DNA of 64,000 bases. Source: Hymenobacter jejuensis. Its GTDB lineage: Bacteria; Bacteroidota; Bacteroidia; Cytophagales; Hymenobacteraceae. The position numbers and the translations under genes are program-made. Each line of letters opens with the position of its first letter. Positions within the stretch are counted from its first letter, which is position 1. Below, one piece after another: positions 16,101 through 25,958 of this stretch. The notes under the pieces are model-generated. The model had not been told where the DNA came from, ran no database searches, and saw only the letters and a program-made list of their open reading frames with translations. The stretch is taken from NCBI RefSeq assembly GCF_006337165.1, contig NZ_CP040896.1:682001-746000 (forward strand), given 5' to 3'.

Positions 16101-18926
16101 TTAGCGGTTGATCTGCACCCAACCCTTGAAGGTTTTCTTGGTGCTCTTCAGGTCGGCAAACTCCACTTCGGCCTGGTAGTAATACATGCCTTCCGCCACG
16201 GCCGGACCGCGCCCGCCTTCGTTGGCCGTACCGCCACCGTTCCAGTTGATGAGCGGATCGGCCGAGCTTTCGTAGATCTTGACGCCCCAACGGTTGAATA
16301 CCGTGAAATGCGTCCGCCGGATGGGGCTGGCGACTTTCGGGCGGAACGTGTCGTTGATGCCGTCGCCGTTGGGCGTGAAGATGTTGGGCAGCAAGAACAA
16401 CAAACAGTTGTCGTTGCACACCTCGTTGCTGCGGGCGCTGGCCTGTCCGCTGGCATCGACTGCCTGCACCTGGTAGCAACCGGCCAGTGTGGTAAGGTTG
16501 CGGTGAGCATAGCTGAGCACCTTCACCGAGTCAATCTGCCGATACGACCCGCCCTGCGTAGGACTGAAGAAGATGCGGTAGAAAGCAATCTCACGGTTGC
16601 AGTTGGGCGGCAGGTTGGTGTTCAGCGTCCAGGTAAGGAAGTTGGTGTAAACCTGCGAGTTGCCTGTGGTGGCCGGCAAATTGAACAGGTTGGCGCTCAG
16701 GCTGTCGCAGTTGGTAGCCTTCAGCGAGAGCACCGGCGTACACGGCACGGGCTGCACGCACACCTGCTGGCTCAGGTTGACGAGGTTGGTGGGCAAGCCA
16801 GTCCCGTAGGTACCGGTAGTGCGCACGTAGTAACACGCCGGCTGCCCCGTCACGAACGGCCCCGGATCGGTGTAGCTGCCGCCGGTGGCAGTGCCGGTTA
16901 CCGTAGCCACTTGCACAAAGTTGCCGGCCGCATCCTTGCGAAACACCACTGTTGGGCTGAGCGTGTTGTTCCACGGTACATTGTGGGTCCAGCTTAAGGC
17001 CACGCGGCCATCGGACCCAATGGTGCCCTGCGCAAATATGCTCGAAGCGGGTCCGGCCGTCTCTTTCAGCTCTGTGTTAGTGGGCGAACTACTGAAGAAC
17101 TCTAGTCGGTATGTATAGCCCGTAGTAAGCGTATTGATAGGACCGTTGACGAATACTGTATCGTTCAGATTACCAGTGGTATACACCTGCGTAAACGCCG
17201 TGCTCTGGCCGGTGGCCCGCAACAAACGGTAGCCGTATGGCTGTGCAAAGCCAGCGCTACTGGTGGGCTTGGTCCACTTCACGGTGATCTGGCCGGTGGT
17301 GGCGTCGGTTTTGTCTACGGTTACGTTGGTGAGCAGCGCTGAGCGGCCCGTCAGCGTAACACAGGTTTCCTGGGAGGCAATGCTTGCCCCACCGCCCGGC
17401 AGCGGGAACACGGCATAGATGCGGTAGCAATACGTTTTGCCCCGCTCCAGGCCCTGCCCGTTGCGGTCGTCGCGAAAGGCTTGCGTAGAGGCACTCACCG
17501 CCCCGATTTGCGTATAGCCTTTGTCAGCCGGGATGCCGGTTTCGCAAGGTCCGGGGGTCCAGTTAGAAGGTCCTTCCCGACGGTAAATCAGGATCTGGCT
17601 GGCATTCTGACACACGTAGCGGTCCCAATTCAATACCGCGATGGCGCTGCCGGGCTGCAAGGTGGCTTGCAAGTTCTGCGGCGGCGGTCCCACGACCGTG
17701 ATGCGCATTACTTTCTCGTCGATCAGCGACTGACTGGATTGCGCAGGTTGGTCTTCCGCTCGGAAAAGAACCTGATAGGGTTCCGAACGCACATTTTCGC
17801 ACTGCGGCGTCCAGCGGAACGTACCACTAGCCTGCGGCGGACCAGTTTGGTTCTGCACAAACGTAGCCGGCGGGAAAATGCCCCCAAAAGCCGTTAAGCG
17901 TATGGCTTGCCCGTCGGGGTCGGTGGCCGTGATGGTCTGCGCCGGAATGGGGGTGCCGGCCACTACGCACAAATCGGGCGGAATGGTGATCTCGGGACGA
18001 CGGTTGTTGGTGGGCACCACCGTGATCTGCATATCGCGGATGACCGTGCCTACCAATCGCGGTCGGCCGACACCCCGCCGCCATTCCTTGATGACCAAGG
18101 CCACGTTGAATTCACCTACTCTAACAGGGGAGTTCCAGACAATCTGCCCGGTACGCGAGTCCACGGTAAAGATGGCATCGGCGCCCACCACACCTGGTGG
18201 CGTGCCTGAATAAGAAACCTGCTTGCCCCCTGGCGAAGCCGACTGAGCGCTTGGGTATACAAAGCCTGGTACTACCGCGTTGCGGGGAGTGCAATCGGTA
18301 ACGGCCACAACTACTGCGTTAGCGGCTTGACTAGGCATTAACTCGTACGAAAGCGAGTCACCATCGGCATCAAAAGCGCCTGGATTGTGCAAAAAGACTT
18401 GGTTGGCGCTGGCGTTGTCAATTGCGGGCGCCGTCAGAACTGGTGAGCGGTTGACGCCCAAAGCCGGGTCAATGGTAATCGTAGTAGAAATATAGAAAGT
18501 TCGGTTGCCCGGATCCGTCATGTTGAGGATCTGCGCATTCCGGTTTTCTCCTATGTAGCTGACAGTATATTGTCCCGGGGCGTTGTAAGTATGCTCGAAG
18601 TAATAAATGTTGCGAAAAACCGTGGGCGAGATCTGGGTTTTGCTGAATCGGGGCACGCCATTTTGGAGTGTGCACGTCCCGTCGCCAAAGAAGATAGTGA
18701 CATCCTTTTCATCAACATTGGATACCAGATTAGTCGCCTGATACAGCACCATTTTGAAAAACACACGGCGCGGGTTGGGATTGGCCGTCGTATCGGATTT
18801 AGCTTGAATGTCACCCGCCCGGATGTGCGAGGCCTGAGCAGCTGGGGTAAGCCCGAACAAGACCACTGCATTCACCAAAAGCACCAGTAACAGCCGCCCG
18901 ATGTAATTAGGTAGCGGAAGGTTCAT
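16101..18926 (-). CDS. Secreted multidomain protein with type-B (gliding-motility) C-terminal domain
   Basis: A 941-residue exported protein. The ATG at 18926 gives a signal peptide (LLLVLLVNAVVLFGLTPAAQA). The frame from 18989 only adds a poor leader. The middle contains several beta-sandwich repeats with cadherin- or fibronectin-like character (SYELMPSQAANAV, FRAEDQPAQSS, VKWTKPTSS), many prolines and paired cysteines. The last 95 residues start LPNIFTPNGDGINDTF and continue VFNRWGVKIYES, the CHU_C/type-B sorting domain read by the type IX secretion system. It is probably a surface adhesin or filament component. The specific ligand is unknown. Confidence 0.9.
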   Translation of the reverse strand: MNLPLPNYIGRLLLVLLVNAVVLFGLTPAAQASHIRAGDIQAKSDTTANPNPRRVFFKMVLYQATNLVSNVDEKDVTIFFGDGTCTLQNGVPRFSKTQISPTVFRNIYYFEHTYNAPGQYTVSYIGENRNAQILNMTDPGNRTFYISTTITIDPALGVNRSPVLTAPAIDNASANQVFLHNPGAFDADGDSLSYELMPSQAANAVVVAVTDCTPRNAVVPGFVYPSAQSASPGGKQVSYSGTPPGVVGADAIFTVDSRTGQIVWNSPVRVGEFNVALVIKEWRRGVGRPRLVGTVIRDMQITVVPTNNRRPEITIPPDLCVVAGTPIPAQTITATDPDGQAIRLTAFGGIFPPATFVQNQTGPPQASGTFRWTPQCENVRSEPYQVLFRAEDQPAQSSQSLIDEKVMRITVVGPPPQNLQATLQPGSAIAVLNWDRYVCQNASQILIYRREGPSNWTPGPCETGIPADKGYTQIGAVSASTQAFRDDRNGQGLERGKTYCYRIYAVFPLPGGGASIASQETCVTLTGRSALLTNVTVDKTDATTGQITVKWTKPTSSAGFAQPYGYRLLRATGQSTAFTQVYTTGNLNDTVFVNGPINTLTTGYTYRLEFFSSSPTNTELKETAGPASSIFAQGTIGSDGRVALSWTHNVPWNNTLSPTVVFRKDAAGNFVQVATVTGTATGGSYTDPGPFVTGQPACYYVRTTGTYGTGLPTNLVNLSQQVCVQPVPCTPVLSLKATNCDSLSANLFNLPATTGNSQVYTNFLTWTLNTNLPPNCNREIAFYRIFFSPTQGGSYRQIDSVKVLSYAHRNLTTLAGCYQVQAVDASGQASARSNEVCNDNCLLFLLPNIFTPNGDGINDTFRPKVASPIRRTHFTVFNRWGVKIYESSADPLINWNGGGTANEGGRGPAVAEGMYYYQAEVEFADLKSTKKTFKGWVQINR

Positions 18927-19094
18927 AGAATCACTAAGTTGAAAAGCAATAGTTGAGAAGAAGAAGGTAGGTAAAATTCCTTCGGACACCTAACAAAAAT
19001 CCAGACCGCTAGGTTAGGTACTTATCCTGCACTTCTAACGGGTATGGCAATGGATAGATTCACTGTAGAGTAAACGTCCAGACCAGATTGTTTC

Positions 19095-19113
19095 GTACAT
19101 GGGTGGCATGTAC
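19095..19113. promoter_or_regulatory. Candidate operator in the sdh promoter
   Basis: GTACATG and CATGTAC are perfect inverted 7-base arms around GGTGG. The site fills the second half of the -33/-7 spacer and covers the first three bases of the -7 box, so a bound protein would block or remodel polymerase binding. Confidence 0.5.
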
Positions 19114-19118
19114 CTTTG
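19111..19118 (+). promoter_or_regulatory. -7 element of the sdh operon
   Basis: TACCTTTG, an exact TAnnTTTG match, with TTG at 19088-19090 as a partial -33 box at 20-base spacing. It lies 42 bases before the sdhC start. Confidence 0.7.
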
Positions 19119-19160
19119 ACCAATACATCTGACCTACCCAAACCCCTTTTAGTTGCTTTT

Positions 19161-19928
19161 ATGAGTTGGATTAGTAAAACGTTTTCCAGCAGCATCGGCC
19201 GCAAGATCATCATGTCACTAACGGGCTTATTTCTCTGCTCGTTTCTGCTCGTGCACCTGCTCATCAACCTGCAAATGCTTCGCCACGACGGGGGTGCAAC
19301 GTTTAATTTTTGGGCTGAATTTATGGGCACCAACCCCGTGATTCGCTTTATGGAGATCATCCTAATGCTGGGTTTGGCGCTCCACTCGTACCAAGGGTTG
19401 GCTTTGGCTCTTAAAAACAAGAAAGCCCGTGGTGCTCAGGGATATGTAGTTAATCATCCGGAGCAGAATTCGCAGTGGTCTTCGCGCAACATGGCGCTGC
19501 TAGGTACCCTGCTGCTCATCTTCCTGATCGTGCATCTGATGAACTTCTGGGTTCGCTCCCGCTTCGACGCAATGGGAGGCTTGGCCGAAGTGAAAGTTCC
19601 GAACCTCGACCACCCCGTAGGCGACCTGTATTCGGTAGCCGCGGCCTCATTCAAAATTCCTTGGTACGTAGCACTTTACGCTGCGGCCCAGCTGGCTTTG
19701 GGTTACCACTTGTGGCATGGCTTCCGCAGCGGTTTCCAAACTTTGGGGCTCAATCATCGCAAGTACTCGCCTGCTATCCGCAGCGTGGGTTACACTTTCG
19801 CAGTGGTTGTGTCTTTGCTTTTCGCTGTGATTCCGGTTGTCATGTTTTTTAGCTCGGAATATCAGCCACGGCCTGCTACCGGTAACACCGTGGAGCAGTC
19901 GCTCAGCGCCATCACCCACGTGCGCTAG
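19161..19928 (+). CDS. sdhC: Succinate dehydrogenase cytochrome b subunit
   Basis: A 255-residue membrane anchor of complex II of the b558 type with five predicted helices. The ATG at 19161 (MSWISKTFSSSIGRK) is chosen, and the earlier GTG-type frame begins in the promoter. Histidines in LLVHLLIN, LALHSYQG, FLIVHLMNF and YHLWHGF are placed to ligate two hemes b. It passes electrons between the flavoprotein/iron-sulfur pair and menaquinone. First gene of sdhCAB. Confidence 0.92.
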   Translation: MSWISKTFSSSIGRKIIMSLTGLFLCSFLLVHLLINLQMLRHDGGATFNFWAEFMGTNPVIRFMEIILMLGLALHSYQGLALALKNKKARGAQGYVVNHPEQNSQWSSRNMALLGTLLLIFLIVHLMNFWVRSRFDAMGGLAEVKVPNLDHPVGDLYSVAAASFKIPWYVALYAAAQLALGYHLWHGFRSGFQTLGLNHRKYSPAIRSVGYTFAVVVSLLFAVIPVVMFFSSEYQPRPATGNTVEQSLSAITHVR

Positions 19929-19972
19929 CCCACTTAACCTGATTGACCGCCCAACCCTCTATTTTTTATCCA

Positions 19973-21886
19973 ATGACACTGGACTCAAAAATCCCTGAAG
20001 GACCCTTAGCCGAAAAGTGGGACAACCATAAGTTCAACGTGAAGCTCGTCAACCCCGCCAACAAGCGGAAGTACGACATCATTGTGGTGGGCACAGGCTT
20101 GGCTGGCGCTTCGGCAGCAGCTTCGCTGGCCGAGCTAGGCTACAATGTGAAGGCCTTCACATACCATGATTCGCCACGGCGCGCGCACTCGATTGCGGCG
20201 CAAGGTGGCATCAACGCAGCTAAAAACTACCAGAACGACGGCGACTCAGTCTTCCGTCTGTTCTATGACACCATCAAAGGCGGTGACTACCGCGCTCGCG
20301 AGGCCAACGTGTATCGCTTGGCGCAGGTATCGGTGAATATCATCGACCAGTGCGTGGCGCAGGGTGTGCCGTTTGCCCGCGAATACGGCGGACTGCTGGC
20401 CAACCGCTCTTTCGGGGGTGCACAGGTAAGCCGGACGTTCTACGCACGTGGCCAAACTGGTCAGCAGTTGTTGCTCGGTGCTTACTCGGCCCTCTCCCGG
20501 CAGGTTGCCTATGGAAAGGTAAAGATGTACACCCGCAGCGAAATGCTTGATTTAGTGGTAGTTGACGGGCAAGCCCGCGGCATTATCACGCGTAACCTCA
20601 TTACGGGGGAAATCCAGACGCATGCGGCGCACGCCGTGGTGCTGGCTACGGGCGGCTACGGCAACGTATTCTACCTAAGCACCAACGCGAAGTATTGCAA
20701 CGTTACGGCTTCGTGGCGGGCGCACAAGAAGGGAGCTTTCTTTGCTAACCCGTGCTTCACCCAGATTCACCCTACCTGCATTCCGGTGTCGGGCGATTAC
20801 CAGTCGAAGCTGACGCTGATGTCGGAATCGCTGCGCAACGACGGCCGCGTGTGGGTACCCAAAGCCAAAGGCGACAAGCGCGACCCGCGCCAGATTCCGG
20901 AGGAAGAACGCGACTACTTCTTGGAGCGCAAATACCCGGCTTTTGGTAACCTCGTACCCCGTGACGTGGCCTCCCGCAATGCCAAACTCATGTGCGACGA
21001 AGGTCGTGGCGTGGGCACAACGGGCTTGGCAGTATACCTCGATTTCGGCGACGTTATTAAGCGCGAAGGGGCCGACAAGGTGAGCCAGAAGTACGGCAAC
21101 CTGTTTGAGATGTACGAGAAGATCACGGGCGAAAACCCATATGAGCTTCCTATGCGCATCTATCCGGCGGTGCACTACACCATGGGTGGTCTGTGGGTTG
21201 ACTATAACCTGCAAACGACCATTCCTGGCCTTTACGCTACGGGCGAGTGCAACTTCTCCGATCACGGTGCCAACCGACTCGGTGCTTCGGCTCTGATGCA
21301 AGGATTGGCTGATGGCTATTTCGTAATCCCTTATACCATAGGCGATTACCTAGCCAAGACGCCACCCGTTCCGGTTACGACGCAGCACCCTGCATTTGCC
21401 GAAGCCGAAGCTTTCGTACGGCAGCGCACGGAAAAGCTGCTGAGCATCAAGGGCAACCGCACGCCCAACGAGTTCCACAAAGCGCTGGGCCACATTATGT
21501 GGGAATACTGCGGCATGGCGCGCAATGCCGAGGGCTTGCAGCACGCCAAGCGTGAAATTCAGAAGCTGCGGCAGGAATTCTGGCAGGATTTGAAGCTAAC
21601 CGGCACCAACGAAGAGCTAAATCAGATGTTGGAAAACGCTGGCCGCGTTGCCGACTTCATCGAACTAGGTGAGCTGATGGTAGACGACGCCCTGCACCGC
21701 AACGAAAGCTGCGGCGGCCACTTCCGCGAGGAATACCAGACGCCCGAAAACGAGGCTTTGCGCGACGACGAGAATTTTGCTTACGTAGCGGCTTGGGAGT
21801 ATACGGGTGATAATCAGCCCGAAAGACTGAACAAAGAAGAACTTGAATTCGAAAACGTAAAGCTCACGCAGCGCAGCTATAAATAA
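19973..21886 (+). CDS. sdhA: Succinate dehydrogenase flavoprotein subunit
   Basis: A 637-residue catalytic subunit that oxidises succinate to fumarate. [18 protein letters not shown] binds FAD, and the histidine in [10 protein letters not shown] is the expected covalent FAD attachment. HPTCIPVSG and the later NRLGASAL region belong to the active site. The ATG at 19973 ([13 protein letters not shown]) is preferred over a non-ATG start at 19943. The sequence is of the Bacteroidota/epsilon type that pairs with a single cytochrome b subunit. It follows sdhC after 44 bases. Confidence 0.95.
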   Translation: MTLDSKIPEGPLAEKWDNHKFNVKLVNPANKRKYDIIVVGTGLAGASAAASLAELGYNVKAFTYHDSPRRAHSIAAQGGINAAKNYQNDGDSVFRLFYDTIKGGDYRAREANVYRLAQVSVNIIDQCVAQGVPFAREYGGLLANRSFGGAQVSRTFYARGQTGQQLLLGAYSALSRQVAYGKVKMYTRSEMLDLVVVDGQARGIITRNLITGEIQTHAAHAVVLATGGYGNVFYLSTNAKYCNVTASWRAHKKGAFFANPCFTQIHPTCIPVSGDYQSKLTLMSESLRNDGRVWVPKAKGDKRDPRQIPEEERDYFLERKYPAFGNLVPRDVASRNAKLMCDEGRGVGTTGLAVYLDFGDVIKREGADKVSQKYGNLFEMYEKITGENPYELPMRIYPAVHYTMGGLWVDYNLQTTIPGLYATGECNFSDHGANRLGASALMQGLADGYFVIPYTIGDYLAKTPPVPVTTQHPAFAEAEAFVRQRTEKLLSIKGNRTPNEFHKALGHIMWEYCGMARNAEGLQHAKREIQKLRQEFWQDLKLTGTNEELNQMLENAGRVADFIELGELMVDDALHRNESCGGHFREEYQTPENEALRDDENFAYVAAWEYTGDNQPERLNKEELEFENVKLTQRSYK

Positions 21887-21888
21887 AG

Positions 21889-21992
21889 GAATGAGGAATG
21901 AGGAGTTAAGAATGAAGAAACTATGTTGTGTTCTCAGCCTTAGCTCCTACTTTCTGTCTAATTCTTCATTCTTCCTTCTTGATTCCTCATTC
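21889..21992. repeat. Inverted array of 7-base repeats between sdhA and sdhB
   Basis: The left arm (21889-21919) is four and a half 7-base units of the form GAATGAR. The right arm (21962-21992) is the same array on the other strand. 26 of 31 positions can pair, including 11 uninterrupted pairs at the base and 12 next to the 42-base loop. The element fills almost the whole sdhA-sdhB gap and would fold in the operon mRNA. Confidence 0.7.
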
Positions 21993-22000
21993 AAAATAAA

Positions 22001-22786
22001 ATGGCTGGAAATAACCCGAATGCCAAACCCATGAACCTTACCCTGAAGGTGTGGCGGCAGAAAAACCGCAACGCTGAAGGGCGCATTGTGGAATATCAAG
22101 TGAAAGACATTTCGCCCGAAATGTCGTTTCTGGAAATGTTGGACGTGCTCAACGAAGATCTCCTCCACAAAGGAGATGAGCCAGTAGCATTCGACCACGA
22201 CTGCCGCGAAGGAATCTGCGGCTCGTGCAATCTGTTTATCAATGGCCGTGCGCACGGCCCGGAGAAAGGCACTACTACCTGCCAGCTCCACATGCGCAAG
22301 TTCCACGACGGCGACACCATCACAATTGAGCCTTGGCGCGCCAATGCGTTCCCGGTAAATCGTGATCTAAGCGTCGATCGCTCGGCTTTCGACCGCATCA
22401 TTCAGGCCGGCGGCTACGTGAGCGTGAACACTGGCGGCGCCCCCGACGGCAACGAAATTCCGATTCCGAAAGATATTGCGGATCGTGCTTTCGAAGCAGC
22501 TACCTGCATCGCGTGCGGCGCCTGCGTGGCGGCCTGCAAAAACGCTTCGGCTATGCTGTTTGTATCGGCAAAGGTTTCGCAGCTGGCATTGCTGCCTCAG
22601 GGCCATGCCGAGCGCAAAACTCGCGTTGAGAACATGGTAGCTCAGATGGATAAGGAAGGATTCGGTGCCTGCTCCAACATCGGCCAGTGTGCTGCCGAGT
22701 GTCCGGTGGGGATTTCGCTGGAAAATATCGCTATTCTGAACCGCGAATTTATCAGCGCCAAAGCGACCTCGAATAACCTCTCGTAG
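22001..22786 (+). CDS. sdhB: Succinate dehydrogenase iron-sulfur subunit
   Basis: A 261-residue electron-transfer subunit. [11 protein letters not shown] plus the later TTTCQLH cysteine hold the 2Fe-2S cluster. [13 protein letters not shown] and [14 protein letters not shown] hold the 4Fe-4S and 3Fe-4S clusters. Length and cysteine spacing are those of a complete Bacteroidota SdhB. It follows sdhA across a 114-base gap filled by a repeat hairpin, and a clear terminator ends the operon. Confidence 0.95.
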   Translation: MAGNNPNAKPMNLTLKVWRQKNRNAEGRIVEYQVKDISPEMSFLEMLDVLNEDLLHKGDEPVAFDHDCREGICGSCNLFINGRAHGPEKGTTTCQLHMRKFHDGDTITIEPWRANAFPVNRDLSVDRSAFDRIIQAGGYVSVNTGGAPDGNEIPIPKDIADRAFEAATCIACGACVAACKNASAMLFVSAKVSQLALLPQGHAERKTRVENMVAQMDKEGFGACSNIGQCAAECPVGISLENIAILNREFISAKATSNNLS

Positions 22787-22809
22787 AGTTTGCGGTTTAC
22801 GCACTACTG

Positions 22810-22842
22810 AAAAGCGAACTGGTAATCCGGTTCGCTTTTTTG
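22810..22842 (+). terminator. sdh operon terminator
   Basis: AAAAGCGAAC (22810-22819) pairs with GTTCGCTTTT (22830-22839), followed by further T residues. Confidence 0.8.
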
Positions 22843-22892
22843 TTGGTAAGAAGCACTACTCCCGCCCTTTCTTCATCTCTCATCGCCTTAGC

Positions 22893-23420
22893 ATGATTAC
22901 CATCATTGCCGGTACCAATCGGCCAAACTCTCGGGCTCGCCGTATTGCCAATGTATATGCGCACCTTCTGGCCGAACTCGGCGCCGAACATCAGATACTG
23001 GATCTGCTGGAGCTGCCCATCGATTTTGCCACGTCGGCGTTATATGCCAATACAGGCAAGCATGAAGAGTTTAACCGCTTAGTGCAACTTGCCAGCTCAG
23101 CCGACAAACTGGTATTTGTAGTTCCCGAATACAATTGCTCCTTTCCGGGCGTACTCAAAACATTCATCGACGGCTTGCCCTACCCCGGTGGCATCCGGGG
23201 GAAGAAAGCCGCTTTGGTGGGTCTTTCGACGGGCACGCAGGGCGGCATTCTGGCGCTCAATCATCTTACCGACGTGCTGATGTACCTCGGCACGACAGTG
23301 TTGCCTACCCGCATGCGCCTGCCCTTGGTTGACCAATACCTGACCGAGGAAGGCGAGCTTCAGCACGACTTATACAAGCAACTACTACGCGAGCAGGCTG
23401 CAGAGTTGCTGGCCTTTTAA
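22893..23420 (+). CDS. NAD(P)H-dependent FMN reductase
   Basis: A 175-residue flavodoxin-fold oxidoreductase. ITIIAGTNRPNSRARRIA forms the FMN phosphate loop and VPEYNCSFPGVLKTFID the characteristic second flavin loop. Relatives reduce FMN, quinones, azo dyes or chromate with NAD(P)H. The physiological acceptor is not evident. It stands alone after the sdh terminator. Confidence 0.85.
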   Translation: MITIIAGTNRPNSRARRIANVYAHLLAELGAEHQILDLLELPIDFATSALYANTGKHEEFNRLVQLASSADKLVFVVPEYNCSFPGVLKTFIDGLPYPGGIRGKKAALVGLSTGTQGGILALNHLTDVLMYLGTTVLPTRMRLPLVDQYLTEEGELQHDLYKQLLREQAAELLAF

Positions 23421-23505
23421 ATCGAAAAATCCAATTTCTGGCGAACGTCGTATCTGGGTGACGGCTGTGCAAAGTACTTGATGCCAGAAAATGATGCGCA
23501 GCTAG

Positions 23506-23513
23506 TACCTTTG
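23506..23513 (+). promoter_or_regulatory. -7 element before the MbnP/MbnH-like locus
   Basis: TACCTTTG, an exact TAnnTTTG match, 27 bases before the GTG start at 23540. The nearest TTG is 25 bases upstream, longer than usual. Confidence 0.55.
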
Positions 23514-23539
23514 CTCTATTCCGCTTTTAGCCGTTCGTT

Positions 23540-23920
23540 GTGAACCGATTGCTCGCTGGTTTTCTAACTGCCCTTATTCTACTCCAGACGTTTAGCCGGG
23601 AGCTGTTGGTAGTGGATTATCAGGTGCACAAGGAGCGTATTACGCAACTCTTTTGCGTGAACAAAAGCCGACCGCAGCTTCATTGCAATGGCAAGTGCCA
23701 CTTAGCCAAGAAGTTGCGCAAGGCAGCAGAAAACGAAAGCAAAGCCCCAGCCGCTGGTTTTGCCAAGGTTAAGTTTGAAGCACTCCCGCTGGTGCGCTTT
23801 GCTTTCAGGGCGCCAATCGGTTGGCCGCGCACGCGGGCCATACGCTTCGCGCCTTTGGCCGCCGCACGATGTGCTTTCAGGCCGGCAAACAGCATCTTCC
23901 ACCCGCCCGCTCAAGGTTGA
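23540..23920 (+). CDS. Small membrane-anchored cysteine protein
   Basis: A 126-residue protein starting at GTG, with one N-terminal hydrophobic segment (LLAGFLTALILLQTF) and then three cysteines (QLFCVNKSR, LHCNGKCHLAKKL). The CNGKC motif in a small exported protein is a form I associate with metal-related operons of Bacteroidota, though I cannot name a family. The last 50 residues are arginine- and proline-rich and less convincing. It is the first gene of the unit containing the MbnP- and MbnH-like proteins, which supports a metal role by context only. Confidence 0.6.
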   Translation: MNRLLAGFLTALILLQTFSRELLVVDYQVHKERITQLFCVNKSRPQLHCNGKCHLAKKLRKAAENESKAPAAGFAKVKFEALPLVRFAFRAPIGWPRTRAIRFAPLAAARCAFRPANSIFHPPAQG

Positions 23921-24033
23921 AATTCAGCGAAGTCTTTGGCGTGTACCCACGGCACAAAGACGAAGTGTCAACTACAGATTTGATAGTTGATGTATCTGCT
24001 TGCATTTCAATTACTTAACTAGGTCTTATCAAA

Positions 24034-24807
24034 ATGCTTTTACCTAAGCTTTGGCTTTTTATTACTTCCTTTTTGTGCGCGACTGTTTTGCTTAGCAGTT
24101 GCGGCGACAAAGACAACAGCTCCCCCGCTACCGAAACAGGCACGCTGGACTTGGAAATGGAGCATATTGTGGGCACGCAAGCGCTGGAACTGAATCGTGC
24201 TACGCCCTATACTACGACGGCCGGCGATCAGTTTAAGGTCACAACCTTTAATTATTACATTTCCAACATCAAGCTTAAGAAAGCCGATGGCACTGAATAC
24301 GTGCAGCCGGATAGCTATTACTTGGTGAAGGAATCCATTGCGAATTCAAAGCGCCTTACGCTCGACAAAATACCTGTGGGCGATTACACGGGCATCACGT
24401 TCACCATCGGCGTGGACAGCGCGCGCAACGTGGCCGGCGCCCAGATGGGCGCTCTCGACCCTAGCAACAACATGTTCTGGGACTGGAATTCGGGCTACAT
24501 TTTCCTGAAAATGGAGGGCACATCCGACCAAGCGCCTTCTAAAAGTTTGATCTTCCACGTGGGCGGCTTCAAGAAGCCTTATAATGCTATTCGAACTGTA
24601 TCGCCGTCGCTGAACGGCAAAACGGTGTTGGTCCGCACCGACCACAGCCCGGAAATGCACTTTCACGTGGATTTGCTGAAGCTCTTTACCGGTATTCGTT
24701 TCGCCGATGCCAGTAGCAACAGCCACAGCGCCGGCCCCAGTGCAGTGCGGATAGCCGACAACTATGCGGCGGGCATGTTTACGGTCGATCACATCCACGC
24801 CAACTAG
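24034..24807 (+). CDS. MbnP-like lipoprotein
   Basis: A 257-residue lipoprotein with signal FLCATVLLSSC. The mature part matches my memory of MbnP, a copper-binding protein first found beside methanobactin genes: LEMEHIVGTQAL at the start, FNYYISNIKLKKADG, the tryptophan-rich NNMFWDWNSGYIFLKMEG, and HSPEMHFHVDL near the end. In the family, a partner di-heme enzyme (MbnH) oxidises a tryptophan to kynurenine, which helps bind copper(I). Here the MbnH-like gene follows after 27 bases. Copper binding is inferred, not seen. Confidence 0.75.
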   Translation: MLLPKLWLFITSFLCATVLLSSCGDKDNSSPATETGTLDLEMEHIVGTQALELNRATPYTTTAGDQFKVTTFNYYISNIKLKKADGTEYVQPDSYYLVKESIANSKRLTLDKIPVGDYTGITFTIGVDSARNVAGAQMGALDPSNNMFWDWNSGYIFLKMEGTSDQAPSKSLIFHVGGFKKPYNAIRTVSPSLNGKTVLVRTDHSPEMHFHVDLLKLFTGIRFADASSNSHSAGPSAVRIADNYAAGMFTVDHIHAN

Positions 24808-24834
24808 CTTTTCCTACCATCTAACTGCAGGAAG

Positions 24835-25893
24835 ATGAAAAGGACGCTGACGGCGTCGCTGGCCTTCTGGGGGCTGGCGGGGCTGCTCGTAGCGAGCTGC
24901 CAATCGGAGGCAGAAGTAGCGCCCTCAGAAGCGGTGCCCGGCTCCGTATTGCCCGCTAATTTTCCGGCCCCGGCCTACGCTCTGGACCAAAACCCGCCGA
25001 GCCGAGAGGCATTTGAGCTGGGACGGATCTTGTTTTACGAGCCGATGTTATCGCGCGATGGATCGGTTTCGTGCGGCAGTTGTCACCAACAGTTCGTGGC
25101 CTTTGCCAACGCCGATCACCGGGTTAGCCACGGCGTAGCCGGCCGCTTGGGCACCCGCAATGCGCCGGCTTTGCAGAACCTGCGGTGGAAGCGCGACTTC
25201 TTCTGGGATGGTGGGCCCAAAAACCTCGAAACGTTGCCGCTGGCACCCCTTACCAACCCTTTGGAAATGGACGAAACGCTCGAAAACGTGTTGCACAAGC
25301 TCAACAATATCACCGAGTATCAGCAGCGCTTTTTCAAGCTTTACGGAAGGCAGCCCATTGATTCATACCAATTTTTGCGTACGCTGGCCCAGTTTACGGC
25401 CGGCCTGACTTCTGCAAACTCGCGCTACGATCAGTATGTGCGCCACGAGCCGGGTGGCGAGCTCACTGCGGCCGAGTTGCGCGGCCGCGCCGTGTTAGCG
25501 CAGAAATGCGCTGCGTGCCACAGCACCGATCTGTTCACCGACGATTCGTTTCACAACAATGGCCTCGACCGCCAGTTTGCGACGGACTCGGGGCGGGCGC
25601 ACGTCACGGCGGTGCGCGCTGATGTTGGGCTTTTTAAGGTGCCTTCGCTGCGCAATGTGGCCCAGACGGCGCCCTACATGCACGACGGCCGCTTTCAAAC
25701 CCTGGCTCAAGTGCTAGAACATTACGACCACGGCGTGGTCGAATCCCCCACCCTCGACCCAATCCTGCGCCGCTCCGATGGGCAACTAGGCATTCCGCTT
25801 ACCAGACAAGAAAAAAGCGACCTAGTTGCCTTTTTCAACACCCTCACCGATCAAGAATTTTTAAAGGACAAGCGCTTGTCAGAGCGGCCTTAA
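24835..25893 (+). CDS. Di-heme cytochrome c peroxidase family, MbnH-like
   Basis: A 352-residue lipoprotein (LLVASCQ lipobox) with two heme c sites, CGSCH near residue 80 and CAACH near residue 225, followed by APYMHDGRFQTL, the conserved C-terminal signature of the MauG/CcpA superfamily. Members either reduce hydrogen peroxide or oxidise a protein tryptophan. Adjacency to an MbnP-like gene favours the MbnH role, tryptophan-to-kynurenine conversion, over simple peroxide removal. Assignment between these is by context. Confidence 0.85.
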   Translation: MKRTLTASLAFWGLAGLLVASCQSEAEVAPSEAVPGSVLPANFPAPAYALDQNPPSREAFELGRILFYEPMLSRDGSVSCGSCHQQFVAFANADHRVSHGVAGRLGTRNAPALQNLRWKRDFFWDGGPKNLETLPLAPLTNPLEMDETLENVLHKLNNITEYQQRFFKLYGRQPIDSYQFLRTLAQFTAGLTSANSRYDQYVRHEPGGELTAAELRGRAVLAQKCAACHSTDLFTDDSFHNNGLDRQFATDSGRAHVTAVRADVGLFKVPSLRNVAQTAPYMHDGRFQTLAQVLEHYDHGVVESPTLDPILRRSDGQLGIPLTRQEKSDLVAFFNTLTDQEFLKDKRLSERP

Positions 25894-25958
25894 ACATTGA
25901 AAACCTCACACAAATAAATTTCACAAGTATTTAATAATCAGGTACTTACACAAAAGTA

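Noticed and set aside
14702..16111. 469-codon open frame on the plus strand
   Set aside because: It is antisense to fabD and the small lipoprotein, both well supported; long antisense frames are expected in GC-rich coding DNA.
23421..25958. Methanobactin precursor peptide gene near the MbnP/MbnH-like genes
   Set aside because: No short frame with a cysteine-bearing core after a leader was apparent in the gaps.
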